This document shows positions 32,831-45,368 of a DNA stretch of 64,000 bases, piece after piece (positions within the stretch are counted from its first letter, which is position 1; each line of letters begins with the position of its first letter). The position numbers and the translations under genes are program-made. Under the pieces are notes generated by a model, which saw nothing but the letters and a program-made list of their open reading frames with translations, was not told the origin of the DNA and did not search any database. Where the stretch lies: the NCBI GenBank assembly GCA_019614645.1, contig JABWDB010000016.1:1302001-1366000 (forward strand). The letters are read 5' to 3'. Source of the stretch: Stratiolaelaps scimitus. Taxonomy: Eukaryota; Arthropoda; Arachnida; Mesostigmata; Laelapidae.

Positions 32831-35800
32831 ATATTAAAGGACAATATATTTGATGGTTAAATGACAAGGGCGAATAAGAACTTTGCAGCTCAGGTGTTTC
32901 CGAACCGTCGGCTTTGAAGTACTCTCGCTAGCTTTGGCAATGGAATGAGTGTGTTGACGTCCGAATTCGACAAAGAACCACAATCATCCTAATAAGAGAC
33001 TTTTCCGTTATGACCTTGTACACTAAGTTATCTCATAATGATGAAAAAATAAAAAGGCTAGGTTTAGAGCCGCTACAGGAGATAGCTTTATTTTCCAAGT
33101 ACTACAAATCGTATCCTCTCTGTGGACTCTGTTGACCGTTCAAAGCCACCTATCTAGCTTCGATCTAGACGCTTTGGCAAATTGACGACGTGTTTGATAA
33201 TAGCCGTGTTACCTTTGTGGTGGCGCGCATCGCTTTGTGACGAGACGGACCTGAGAGATTTGCTGATTTTCTTTTTTTAGTTTAGTTCGCTGGTGACGTT
33301 TGTTGTGACTCCGTTGAGCGGACAAATCGAGAATCGACAGCACTGTGTGTGTGTATGTATTTATTATACTACGATAGAAAGAAATGAGTCATAGCTGGTG
33401 ACGTCTTGTCGATAGTTGTTCTATACAAGCTTTTCAAGTCACTCGGCCTGAACACGGTGGTGACGAATGTTTTAGGGCATCACCGAGAAAATCAGTGAGC
33501 ATCGAACGAATGCTTGTTACTGCAAAGTTACTGGCCAAGAAAAACGAAATGAATAATAATTGAATAATAGACCATCCATAGCATGATAGGGTACACGCGA
33601 TTCCCCATCCCTAGAAGAATATGATCAAGAGGAGTTGACCGAAGGACAGGGCCTAGTGCGTCAATGTCAACATGAAGATCATGGATCTATCGCGGCTATG
33701 ACAGGCCATACTGGAGGATTTCATAAGGAGGGAATTGACTATCTGCGATGTTTTCTAGTTAGGTTCGCTTAGAGTAAGCTTAGACAAGGAAGAAAGAAAC
33801 TACAGAGGAGATGGCTTTTTGTACAGCTACGCGTTGATGAACCAACTAATGTGGGTGATGTGCTGCTGACGTTTGTTCTTCTATTTTATATGATAATGGT
33901 GATGGTGGATAGCAAATAATAAGCAATTTATCACAGCATTTGATGCTCTGTAGTCGTATTATAGATGCTCTAATATCCAGTCAGCAGATTGGTAGGTATC
34001 CGAATATAGTTTGTGTTGTCTGTAATGTGTCATAGTATCTTGTTTATACAGATGATAATAATGATGATGAAACAAGCGGATATGTATTTCAATGTATGAA
34101 CATAGAATGACCAAAACGACTTAATATTAACCGCTTGGCAACCCTTGACGGGCTGCCCTCCCCCAAAAAAAAGCTGTCAGCATACAACAACGCTGAAATC
34201 AGTCTGATAAGTGTAACGCTACGTCGAAATGATTTCGTGTTAGCTGGGGAAGACGTTTCAAGCCAGACTCGATAAAATATGGCATAATAATAATAAACAT
34301 CGAATGTTTGTTGCTTCCTTCAGCGGTTAGGCGGCGATTAAACAATTGAGTCTCGTACGAGACCTAATTTTTTCCTGTTATATTCTACTTGGCAAATATT
34401 GATGATGGCAAAAATCCGGATTTTTCCCAAAATTAGCAAAAAAAATCATACGTTCATTGCATGCAGCTTTCATATGCTTTCATGAACGTGCATGTTATTC
34501 ATGCAACACGTACGGAATACATGTGAACAAGTGCAAACTGCATGCAATATATGCCTTCAGTTAGGAGAAAGATCATAATTATTTATATTACTAGTCAACA
34601 ATCAAGTTTATATATATACATATATATATATATAACGCTAACCGACGTGTTATCCTCCTGACAGCTTCGAGTAAACTCTGTTGACGGATTGGGTCACATA
34701 TGTTTCATCTACTTAACTCGATGGGAAGACGTAATGCGCTGAGCTACATTCCATTCTGCAGGAGAGATAACTTAGTATATATCATATTTACCGTGAGATA
34801 ATGATAACTCTTTCATCGATAGGACCCTTTTCGTGGACTGAATCGATGAAAATGATAGCGATGACTGTACGGCTCATAGTAAAACTGCATCGTGGCTATG
34901 GTGTAATAATATTGTTGGCTCATAACAGCCCAGAAATGTGTGTTAGGACATTTGTTAATACTTGTTCACCTTGGATCTTTAGGTTTTTAGTAGCTCGCTG
35001 CGATCATCTTGTCAACAATAGCAGTCTATTGATTCATGGATGCGGCATCTCAAAATGGCTGGGCCTGCAAATGTCCCCTGTGACGTCGTCGTCGACAAAC
35101 GACGAATTAATAGAACAAGACAAGTTAGTTCATAATAAAAATGAGATGCTGCACTTGAATGACGTCGACATCTGAGAGAAGCGAAATAATAGATTTGAAA
35201 ATTTTTTGTGAGAACTATTTGTTGTGACATTTCGGTGCGAGCCGAGACCAGAACGGTTCTCGCGGTCAAACAAGCGTTTCACAAAATTGAAGAATAATGA
35301 TAAGAAAAACCGATAAACGAAGCCACACACGAATGAACGAAGATGGCTGAGGTGACATGATATACCTTTGTAGTCTTGTGGGTATGTGGTGTGTGTGTGT
35401 GTATATATATATATATCTAATATGGATCTGTGTGAGGAAGTACTATTTATTTTAACCAATGAATAGTGAAGAAGGTTAATAATACGCGGTTTTAATGAAG
35501 GGTGATGATCGATAATAGTAAAGCGAGACAGTGGCTCGACAGATGGAAATAATGCAGCGCGGTCGTGGGCTATGGCTTGTGACGACCAGCGGTCATTTAG
35601 CCGATAATTAGCATGGTGAGCAATTAATACTTAGTCGCGTTTGATCCGCCGCTTTCATTTGGCTTTGCTGTGAATTGCACAACAGCGGTCGTCTCATTGT
35701 ACAGAGGTCGTTAGAAATAGGAAGACAAATAAAGACAAGACTAAGATATATATATATATATACAGATGGAAACAGAGAGCTGCGTTGATACATGCCTTGT

Positions 35801-37693
35801 TTTCGATATCGGAGCTAATTGATTTTAATGATCGGCAATGAAGATTCTTTAGATAGATAAGGAACGAGAGAGAAAGAGAAAGAAAATAAATAAATGGATG
35901 AAATATTTATTTAAAAATATTGGCGTTTTTAATTGGCAGGTAATTATTGTTTGGATTTATAGTGTCGAATATTACATGGCTAAAATATTATGTAGACGTG
36001 TTTCCAGGGTCTTTAATATAGCATGAACCTTGTTTAGCGGCTTGCAGGAAGTACGCTGGAGTACATTATGACGAGTATCTTTGGTACCACTACCCACTCA
36101 GATAAACATCTGTGGATGTGCTTCTTCGGATCATACTGAAGAGCTAGTCTGTTTCATAATCTTACACAAGGTAGCTAAAGGGCTGTTGGATGTGTCGGTA
36201 TGTAAACGTGCCTCTAGGTTCAATAATTTAGGAACATTCGTCTCTAAAGTTGGAAGGAAGAAAATTCTAAGTAAAAAAAATAAACATTAATTGATTATCG
36301 CTCAAAAGTGAGAATCCGGATCGATGTGGCGAGGAAACTATTCGTCAATAATTTCTCGACAACTCTCATCGTTCCGGCAGCTCATTTTACCGATAAACCC
36401 TCTTATTTAACTGATGAACTAAATTCAATAAAATAAGCTAGAAATGCTTGTGATGCGCCAGCTGAATAACGCTTATTTCAACGGGACTACAACTGGCCAC
36501 CACAAGAACAGACTAGTCAAACAAGTTGCCGCAAGCCAACTGCTTTCAAGTGCGCTAACTTAAATCGTCCAGCAGTGCCTAGCTGGCCAACAGTAGTATG
36601 CGCCAGTGTTAGAGAGAAACCTTTGCCTAAGAATGATGTGTACGGTCACAACTCATATGAGTTTTTTTTTGGTGCTACAAACGTCTTACTGGATAGTATA
36701 TGTACTTGCTTCAATTGTATAACCACCTTCCTCTATAAGTATAAATCCCAGTTCGGCTACAATCTTCAGATCGCACTCTACAAATAACCTATATCTAGTT
36801 GTCCTTTGTGATTCCACCAAATCTCTCACCTGTTTGCCTGGTAGATAGTTCCTAACAATTGTCGAAACAAACGGAAATAGGAACGATTTCTAAAAAACAC
36901 AAGCCAACAAGAACATCTGATCATCGCAGTCGTCGTGTTCAGCATCGAAACTCGCATCGGAGACAACTGAAAGTTTGTTTTTACTTCTCAAGAGAGTTTT
37001 AAATTTATCGGACTATATTCTTTGTGCTTAAACAACATACTTACTAATCGCTTTAAATAGAGTTTCATCTATAAGCGAATCTTTGACAGCTGGTTGACGT
37101 ACCCTGAGAATGATTCAATTATTTTCTCTCATTTATTTGAAATCGATTATTTCACACGAATGACTTGCGTTTGCGACCAGCAATGATAGACGATTATCGT
37201 ACATTTGTTGCGTGGGCATTTCGAGCCTACAGCTTGACATTCTCATATTTTCACTGTGTTCATCCGAAGTGTAGATGTTGTGCTCCAGCTGTCGTGCCAG
37301 CAATCTCACCTAATTAAATAGCCTCCCTGTTCATTACTGGTCTTCGTTTGTTGTCCGATTGAAGCTGCCGGGCCAGCTATTGCCTATTCATAGTGAATTC
37401 ATGAATAAGAAGTCTAGATTGTATAAACAACGCTCGTTCTTCACTGTTTTATTCGTTTCAAAGTTAGGCTTGTCATTCTCGAGACCATTTTTTCCCTTTC
37501 TATTTAAACAACTCCAGGAGCAGGTGTGTTTTGTATACTTTATATATAATGTATGTACTTATTATTTTATATATATGTATATATATATATATGTATATAT
37601 TGAAAGTGACTCTTTACAATTATCCGGAAGCCTAGTCCGGGGTAGCATGTGTTTTTCGGGAACGCCCAGATGCGTGATGACCGCCCGAATTAA
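32831..37693. other. intergenic stretch between furin and CLIP protease
   Basis: No gene supported. The two genes converge here. Small TA tracts lie at about 34610-34634, 35402-35416 and 35746-35761. The longest open frame (34801-35175, 124 codons) resembles nothing known. Confidence 0.7.
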
Positions 37694-37699
37694 TTTATT
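37694..37699 (-). terminator. candidate poly(A) signal of CLIP protease
   Basis: AATAAA on the minus strand (TTTATT on plus), about 160 nt beyond the stop codon at 37858-37860. Confidence 0.5.
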
Positions 37700-37857
37700 G
37701 AAGCAATCAGAGTCGACGTAGGCTGATCGTTTATGTAAGATAGACTAACTTTCTGTTTGCTACATGGGTTGACGGTCGTCGACGTAACAGTTCATCGATT
37801 TGTTTGTATCCGTTAAGTGCCACCATTGTATTGATTAAAACACGTCCTCAGGTGTCG

Positions 37858-38073
37858 TTAAAAGTGGTCGTTGAGCCAGTCGAGGTATTTCGTAATTCGA
37901 GTGTACGCGCCGGGGTAACCAGGAGTGGCGCACTTCTTGCCAAAGGATACCACCCCGATCAGGTAGTACCTTGGGCCCTCGTTGTAGATCAGGGGACCAC
38001 CAGAATCTCCTTGGCAGGAGTCCTTTTTACCCGATCCATCACCTGCACACAGGTACTCGTCAGTTATTGGCAC
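37858..38073 (-). CDS. CLIP protease exon 2
   Basis: Starts [11 protein letters not shown] after acceptor TTTTGCAG and ends WLNDHF then TAA. Contains the catalytic Ser in CQGDSGGP, specificity Asp six residues before it, and [21 protein letters not shown], the standard C-terminal block of S1 proteases. Confidence 0.96.
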   Translation of the reverse strand: MPITDEYLCAGDGSGKKDSCQGDSGGPLIYNEGPRYYLIGVVSFGKKCATPGYPGAYTRITKYLDWLNDHF

Positions 38074-39887
38074 CTGCAAAATAACAAGAGAAAACAGAGC
38101 ATGTAGTTTCAAATTCATATTTTTTAGGTATCAATCAATAATAATGCTTGTTTTACTCACATAGCAGATGTATAATAACCATTTATTTTTACACATCCCT
38201 TTGCTTCCGTTATCAGAGGTAACAACATTACAAGAAAGGCGCGACCTGAACCTTACTTGGAAACCCAGAAGAGAGTGACTAAAAAATATGAAACAGCTCG
38301 ATACCCAAGTCATCGATTTATTGATGATCGCGTAGTATTGATATGTTATACGTTTTGTACCCATCCTAGAAACACGTTGGGCTCACTTTTTTTAAGTTTA
38401 TGATCATGATTATAAAGGCACATTTTTTGTGTGAACAGGGATACAGGCCACTCGATTACATAGGATATTATATAAATTAATTCGAACAACTCTATCAAAT
38501 ATTATAGTACCAGGGCAAGACAGTAAGCTTCAACCAAATTGCAAAGAAGGAGCAGTAGTCTTTTAACAGACGTCTGCGACAAAGAAAGTAATTCTCTCAC
38601 TGTAGGATAGCGCATATCTTACGAGTTTCACTTTAGTCCGATTCGCCAGCTTTGCTCGAAGATTCAGAGGAGCGTCATTCTCGCCAAACAAACATACTTA
38701 GTAATATCCTGGAATGGACTTCGAGTGTGAGCAGAAACAGGCGTATTCTATGCCATACTAAAATGACCAATTTCAATATGTGCGTGATTTTGTAATTCCA
38801 TGAGAGGAAGATTAATGTTATAATTTCAGATGTCATCAGTGTAATTGTCACATTGTAGATGGTCCATAGTGTCTATTCGCAGACTACAAACTTTTAGCGG
38901 AATGAATGGAATGACGGAACAAATTCAACAGGGCGAGGCAATTTCCCAATACTTTACTATTGCATCTATGGTTTCACGACGGAAGTATTATATGTATTCT
39001 GCATACAATCCCAAGTTATGGGGTATGCCGGATCCAACTTTGGTTCTGGACAACGGGGCTGAGGTTTCAGTTCGGCGCCGAATTCGCCAAATTGACAGAA
39101 AATACATAGAAACTGCTAAACAACTGAGTCCATTGCGGAGAAGAGACTGAGAAAATCAAATAGGTGTTGCATTAGAATCAGAACTTCCATGACATAGCTA
39201 GAAACTATTATATATATTGGGTGATGGATCTGCAAGTGTCTACTTGCAGATATTGACGACAGAGGCGGCAATGATAAAATGTTGTGATTCAATTTTATTT
39301 TGTAATCTATTTTTTTTTAATATGTATCGTTAATCAACTTACGTTATCTCGGCCTTTTAATGGAAAAATATTCGTGACTTTAGTGTGATTTGTTTTGGAG
39401 AAATCAAAATGTAGAGATTATATTGTAAGAAATGGCAAATAAAAAAACGCAGTCACACAAGAAGTCAAGTGAACAATACTCACGATAGAGCAACCCAAAA
39501 CCTAACTCTCATCAATTGTATGAACAACGTTGCTGCGCCAATTTCGGCAGCCCGTTGTAGTACAATACCGTCGTCATCATCGTCCTCCCAACATGGCCAA
39601 GTACATTTCTTGGGGAACGATACAACCTTTCCCTCTGATTTCTTTCTTGAAATTTTCGGTTAATGCAGATAAGATAAGATTGCGACAATACGGCGCCGAG
39701 ATATACTGACATGTCTAAGGTACTAAAAGCCGTATAGTTTGGTGTTGAAGCGCCGAAATTCATCTTTGAGAAAGAGAGACCTCAAATGCCGTTCATGCTC
39801 TCTGCGGTGAGTTGAGTGTCTGTCTCAAGCCATACCCATGTTACTATGAGATATAGGATATATATATATAAACGAGATGTTGTTGAC

Positions 39888-39929
<42 letters not shown>

Positions 39930-40617
39930 CAACATCTTGTTTACAGTGGAAACTACCTCACAAAAGGCAAGAGCCCAAAATGTCAAATTTATATTGTGGC
40001 CCTGAATATTATGTGACACTGTACTTGGAAGTAATTATATAAGGACGACAGCATATAGTGTTTGCATGACTTATTTAAAACATCCACGTTAAGCCGTTTA
40101 TTAGGCTTTATCTAGCGACGAAAACGGCTACTCCCCGGATGTTGTACACGATAACGTCATATAAATGTTTACTGACGAAAAGTTTTCGCGACTATAGTTA
40201 AAATTTGAATAATTTTAATGGCTCAGACGTCATCATAGTCCCTGATACCGACGCCGAAGCGGAACTTTTCCGTGTGTGCTGAGATAAGCGAGCATTGCCA
40301 TTTCCTGGCGCTGTTAAATGTGTGACCTGAATGGACAAGTGACTTCTTCTATAAAGCACTTTGCACCTCACGACAGAGAAATAGTCCAACTTTGTGAGAA
40401 TGCCCAATGTTAAGCGAAGACTCCACTCAATCCTTAAACATCATACGATACTTTACCCTTTGTATAGGAAAGGGAAAAATCTTCTGGGTAATGTTCTGCG
40501 ACGTTTCGTGTGCCTCTCTCGGTCCGGTAATGGCAAAATAAAACATCATTCAACCAGATCTGCAGACGACCTAAGACGTCACCAGAACAGATCTGTATCA
40601 ATTTGACTAAAGCTACT

Positions 40618-40653
<36 letters not shown>

Positions 40654-42703
40654 AGTTAACAACTCAGACTGAAGTACGAATGCAGTAGTTACAACGGAGA
40701 TTGTTCAATTTTGCCTTCTAGGACTGCTTTTTGAGTTAGAGAGCATTGAGTGTTTCGAACGTAGGAATTGCCCCTACCTACAGTACGGGTCGCTGGCGAG
40801 TAACATCGGTAAGAAACCTGAGCCTATCACAGACAACTGCAGCATCGCTCTTCTCAAGCCGACGGCACCAACAGAAGGAACAAGAACAGTCGATACTCGG
40901 TATAGGAGCGGGCGCGAGTAGGTTTTGTGAGTCTACATTCGTTGGTTCGGTAAAGGGTCCACAAAGGCAGAGATGAGACAACCCGACCGTATCACACAAC
41001 GTATCTGCGTTCGAGAGACGTGAGTGACTGTTCTCACGCGAAATTCGACAGCAGACACACACTCAACACCGAGATGGGTTCATATTGAATAGGAAACTCG
41101 AGATGTGGTAGAAGGGAGCTGTCCAATGGAGATCAACGAAGACGCAGAACGTACAGGTCGAGGACATCTATGGACATGGCCGGGTTCTTAACTGTTCAGC
41201 GTAATTGAAGTACATAGTGTCGTAAATAATTACGACCATTACGGCCTGGCTAACAGTAACCTATCAGGTAGACGGAACGATGTAAATAAAATTATGCATG
41301 TTCACAACGGCACTCACCTCTCGTCTGAATGCGTTCTTGCATTCTTCCTGTGGCCAGATCCGTATGTTCGCCTGTCTCAGGACATCGCTGCCCTGACCAT
41401 CGTACTTCGTATACCCCCAGCCAGTGACGGTCGCAATTTCTTCATCTAAATTACGGTATACGGCGTCATAAGGCAAACAGATAGGCTTTATGTAATCGTT
41501 GAATGTGACTGGCTCGTCGAGCTCCATAATGGCGATGTCGTTCTTGTACGTCTTTGAATCAAAACCCGAGTGCCGGCTGATCTTAGCCACCTTAGCCTCA
41601 TGCGTGACGCCTTGTGGGACATCGTCAGTGGTCACAAGGTTGTGATCCCCAAGCCGGACATGGAATAGGTGCGTCTGTAGGTTCTGCGCCCGAGAGCCAG
41701 AAATAACACAATGGGCGGCTGTGACAACGTGCTTATTCGAGACGAGTGCACCTCCACAGGCCTGTAGCCAGCTACTCCCAGACTGAATATAGATAGCGGC
41801 CATCCATGGAAAGTGGCCGGGGGTGGCTTCAATACCGCCGACGATGCGAGGTATCCCGAGGCCAACGCCACATTTACCAGGAAGGAAGCTCGGCTTACGC
41901 GGGCGCGTTTCTTTCAGCGAACCGGTACTCGGACGTGATGTCGCAGCCGGTGGCCTGGCAGTGATCGGTGCCGAAGTCGGTACGTACGCGGGTCGAGACG
42001 TCGTGCTGAAATGAAAAGTGTTCTGGGGTACCGGTCTGGGGTACTGCGGATATTGAGGGTATGAGGGCTGGGAATAGGGTGTGTATTGGCCATACTGAGG
42101 ATATTGCTGTTGCCCATAATAATTAGCATATTGAGGCTGTTGCTGGTAGTTATTTCCGTATCCGCCATACCCGTACTGTGGTGCTCGTGTTGTAACTGCC
42201 TGATAGCCATAATAATAGTTCGCTGTCCATCGGGTGGGGCAGCATACGAGAGGCGTTTGTCCCTGATATCCACACAGGAAGGTTCGAAGGTAGGACGAGT
42301 CCCGGATCCGGTAGATGCCCGGGCAATCACGAACGGGGCCGCACGTGCCTGTCTCACGAGTCGGTGCTCTACATCCTGCCGAATACTGGCGGGGCAAGAC
42401 CGAGCGACCTCCGATAGCTGACGGCGATAAGTCGATCTTATCATCATCCTCAGGCGCGGGTGCTGACTCTGAGAGCAGGCTTTGCACGGCGTTCACGTGA
42501 GAATCCGTGTCTGTGGAGTTATCCGCAACCGTCGATACTTCTGCCGGTATCGGTGTAGTTCTCACGGCCGGCGGCGTCGTTGATGGGACGGCAGATTCAG
42601 CGGACGTCCCTTCAGGGAAGACGATGTCCTGCCCAAAGACGACGCTTGAAATTGTCAAAGCTCCCAGCAGAGCCGCGAACGGTAATCGACTGTGGAATAG
42701 CAT
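37858..42703 (-). CDS. CLIP-domain trypsin-like serine protease, two exons
   Basis: Secreted zymogen of the arthropod clotting/immune cascade type. Exon 1 is 42703-41318 (462 codons), exon 2 is 38073-37858 (71 codons plus stop); the GTGAGT donor and TTTTGCAG acceptor join in phase 0. Residues 1-24 form a signal peptide. A CLIP domain with six Cys spans about 111-155 (CRAPTRETG to VCCP). A Tyr/Gln/Pro-rich linker runs about 162-230 and a Thr/Pro/Ser-rich part to about 270. The protease domain starts after Arg286 at IVGG; triad His331 (TAAHC), Asp389 (YKNDIAIM), Ser486 (GDSGGP); Asp480 at the base of the pocket predicts cutting after Arg or Lys. Arg at the activation point means it is itself activated by a trypsin-like enzyme. 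The physiological substrate cannot be read from sequence. Confidence 0.95.
38074..41317. other. intron of CLIP protease
   Basis: 3.2 kb. Holds a (TA)n array with inverted flanks (39862-39945) and a TA tract near 40619-40650. Plus-strand open frames at 38845-39150 (101 codons) and 40394-40606 are unrecognised and not called as genes. Confidence 0.75.
39862..39945. repeat. (TA)n array inside an imperfect inverted repeat
   Basis: A TA run at 39890-39925 is flanked by AAACGAGATGTTGTTGACAT on the left and, inverted, ATCAACATCTTGTTTAC on the right. The outer 13 nt pair with one mismatch, so the whole folds as a long stem. Confidence 0.8.
41318..42703 (-). CDS. CLIP protease exon 1
   Basis: Starts at the ATG followed by a hydrophobic signal sequence ([14 protein letters not shown]) and ends at CKNAFRRE before donor GTGAGT. 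Covers signal, acidic/Ser/Thr spacer, CLIP domain, linker, activation site, His and Asp of the triad. Confidence 0.95.
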
Positions 42704-44210
42704 CTCCTTGGTAGGGAACAGCGAGATGATGAGTTAAGTCACCCGCTGTTCGTCTTTCACTTGTCACAAAACACGAAACGCTAAAACACACCGAGCCACT
42801 TGACCACTTGAACGGTGGCTTGAGGGTGTCTGCGAGTAGTGCTTGGCACTCCTGCTAAAGTGTTTGCCACTGTCCGTTTCCCTCTCTTGCGAGGGCCTTC
42901 CTTGCAGCCGCCTGGGGAGAGTTGCTCGTCAGAAAGTACGACTGCTCCTCTGGAGAGAGAGTGAGACAGAGAGAGAGAGAATGAGTGTGAAAAAGATATT
43001 GTCAAGTATTTACCTTGTTGTCGACGTATGATGATGAATGCCGTCTTACAGATCTTGCTTGTTAGCTAGTTGGTTAGGCTTTAACCAGCAAGTTCGACAA
43101 CCATTATCTGTTCTTCGGATTAGGTGGTGAAGACAAAAGGAATCATAAGAAAGATTTTTTCATTTGTTTGTTGTGTCGATTTAAAAGCCACACCGAAGGA
43201 CGATCCGAGTCCAATTTTTAATCATTCGTCTTGAATGGCAATGCAAACGTCAAATGGATTAGGGGGATGTCCGCGTGCTGTAAATAGATATCATCCTGCT
43301 CTTATATCTTGAACTCTAGTAATCGGGAACTAGTTTGATAGTAAATGAGCTAAGTCTATAGTTGCTTCTTACTTGAGTACCTTATTCATTGGCACAGCCC
43401 AGTGCTGTTTTGATGCTCCGGTTCGTCTGTTTGTTGACTTCGAACAACTCGCGAGACAGAATCACTGTGAGCAAAGTCCACTGAGAGAGCTACTTATAAA
43501 CTGTTCATCATCTGCGTTGCTGGTATCCTTCAGCGCTACTCGACTCAGCAGCTCGTGTTCTAGCTCGCCGAGTGCAGCGGCTGTCCGTAGGCACTCGAAC
43601 CCTGACTATTTCATGTGTTCTTTTCTGTCCGCGTAAATTTCATGTGTATGTGTTTACGTGTGTCAATTTCGTATATGTAAGTCTATGGTTATATTTTATT
43701 CTTTTTGATTCATGCTAACATATTCGCAGCGGGATGATTTAGTCCTATATCCGTGTCTCATTTCTGGTGGCGCTGTCACCATCGCATTCACAATCGTCCG
43801 TACAGAACCATCTATCCTTCATTTGCTTTTGTAGCCCGATCGAACGGTAAGATCGGACAGTCCCATGTGAATAATACGACATTTCCTACACGTTCTTAAA
43901 CTTTCCGAACTCCTTTCAAAAGCAAGCCCGGAACTGCAACAGTGTCAACCATTCTGTCTTCGTCATCTTCGACAGCAGCCATCTCAGCGATAAGACAGAT
44001 CAAATCACCCTCGACTCCCTTCTCTCGCGTATACGCAAGGCACGTTCTCTTCACGAGGGTTGGTTCGGGCCGGTCGGGTTTAGTACGTTTTGCTATGAGC
44101 GTCCATTGTGTGAGTGGCGAGGTGTTGCGAGAAGAACTGGAAAGACAGACACAACGAACGGCTGTCAGCCTTGGCTTCGTGGTGCGGTCAGCCGGGCCCG
44201 GACTGTCCGG

Positions 44211-44218
44211 TGACGTCA
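44211..44218. promoter_or_regulatory. TGACGTCA palindrome (CRE-type site)
   Basis: Exact 8-nt CRE consensus in a G+C-rich segment 1.5 kb upstream of the CLIP protease start. Function is unproven; a second copy lies at 1120-1127. Confidence 0.25.
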
Positions 44219-45323
44219 GATGACATGGCGGGTACCGTGGACCGCCTCGGGTTCCAGGACGGTTTTGCGCTACGCTGACGACTCAGCGTTTATTCTCAAA
44301 GAAAAACACACAGACACATACGAGTGTACGAGGAACGGTCAACGGCAAAACGACCGGACAGGTGCCAACCCGCACAGTCCGTCCAGACCTGGCTCTTACG
44401 GGGATGGATGCAGGGAGTAGACCGCGTGTGGGCACGGGGGCAACATGAGATTCTTAAAAAGAATACATGATACAATCCGTAGCAGAAACATTCGAATCGG
44501 CATACAGACGCGCGTTTCGCAGAGTTTCTGGTATAACTAATAGTCGAGTTTCACCTTTCACCGTCACATGTCGACATTGAGGCAGAGGAAGAAGAAAAAT
44601 AAACAATCAGAAGCATCGGAATGGCCCACGCAGCAGGGTGATGTCGTCTTGTTTCTCTCCTCTTGATCATCTAGCTGACACTGTATGGAATGACCGTCCA
44701 AGTGGCAAGGGGGCATCAGTAGTTTTGAAATGTCCAAGAAACGTGAAACAGATCTCCCGGGGTGTCTACGCAAGGGTCTTAATGATAAATGCGATTCACT
44801 GCGAGCGATTCTATGAAGTAACGAATGTCGTATGTTGTCTCATGAGAAGGATCGTTATAACAGCTCGATTGAAATCGTGGTAAACGGTGGTGGATGAATA
44901 GATAGATAGAGATGTCTTATAGTTATGACGTTATTGATATGCCGCAACAAAGCGGCAGCCTGAGATTTGTTTTATGACGCTAACGGAAGTTACAAGGAGT
45001 TCCCTCTCATTATAAAAAGAATGTTTTTTGATGGAGCAATTATATCTACCAACACTCCCTGATATATATATATAGGAAGAAGAAGGGATGCGTATGTTTG
45101 ATTTAGTGAAAGTATGTAAAATGTTTCCATTGTTTTATTATAAAGTCGCTTTGTTAGACGTTAGTTCTTGACACAGGCGATCCTTCGCTTTCATATAAGA
45201 TAGGCGTAGCATCGTTGAGGTAATGATACACAGAGGTAGGGATACCTTGGATCGAACTCAGCTGAGGGTCAGAATGAGGGAAAATAGCTATATAATTTGT
45301 AGTGTATAATATGTCTACGATAA

Positions 45324-45368
45324 AAGGCTTGAATTATATATTTAAAATTAATATATAATTCAAGCCTT
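45324..45368. repeat. 18-nt perfect inverted repeat with 9-nt spacer
   Basis: AAGGCTTGAATTATATAT at 45324-45341 is matched exactly by its reverse complement at 45351-45368. It could be a MITE relic or a cruciform-forming site; no flanking duplication was recognised. Confidence 0.85.

Noticed and set aside
34801..35175. 124-codon open frame in the furin-protease interval
   Set aside because: No domain, no poly(A) or splice context; composition is like random A+T-rich sequence.
38845..39150. 101-codon plus-strand frame in the CLIP protease intron
   Set aside because: Unrecognised, no supporting promoter or poly(A) evidence; kept only as a note.
44220..44420. YADD motif suggesting a reverse transcriptase
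   Set aside because: No other RT block around it; a four-residue match in a 66-codon frame is expected by chance.
43942..44420. G+C-rich frames upstream of the CLIP protease considered as a gene
   Set aside because: Frames are short and on the opposite strand; the composition fits a promoter-proximal island as well.
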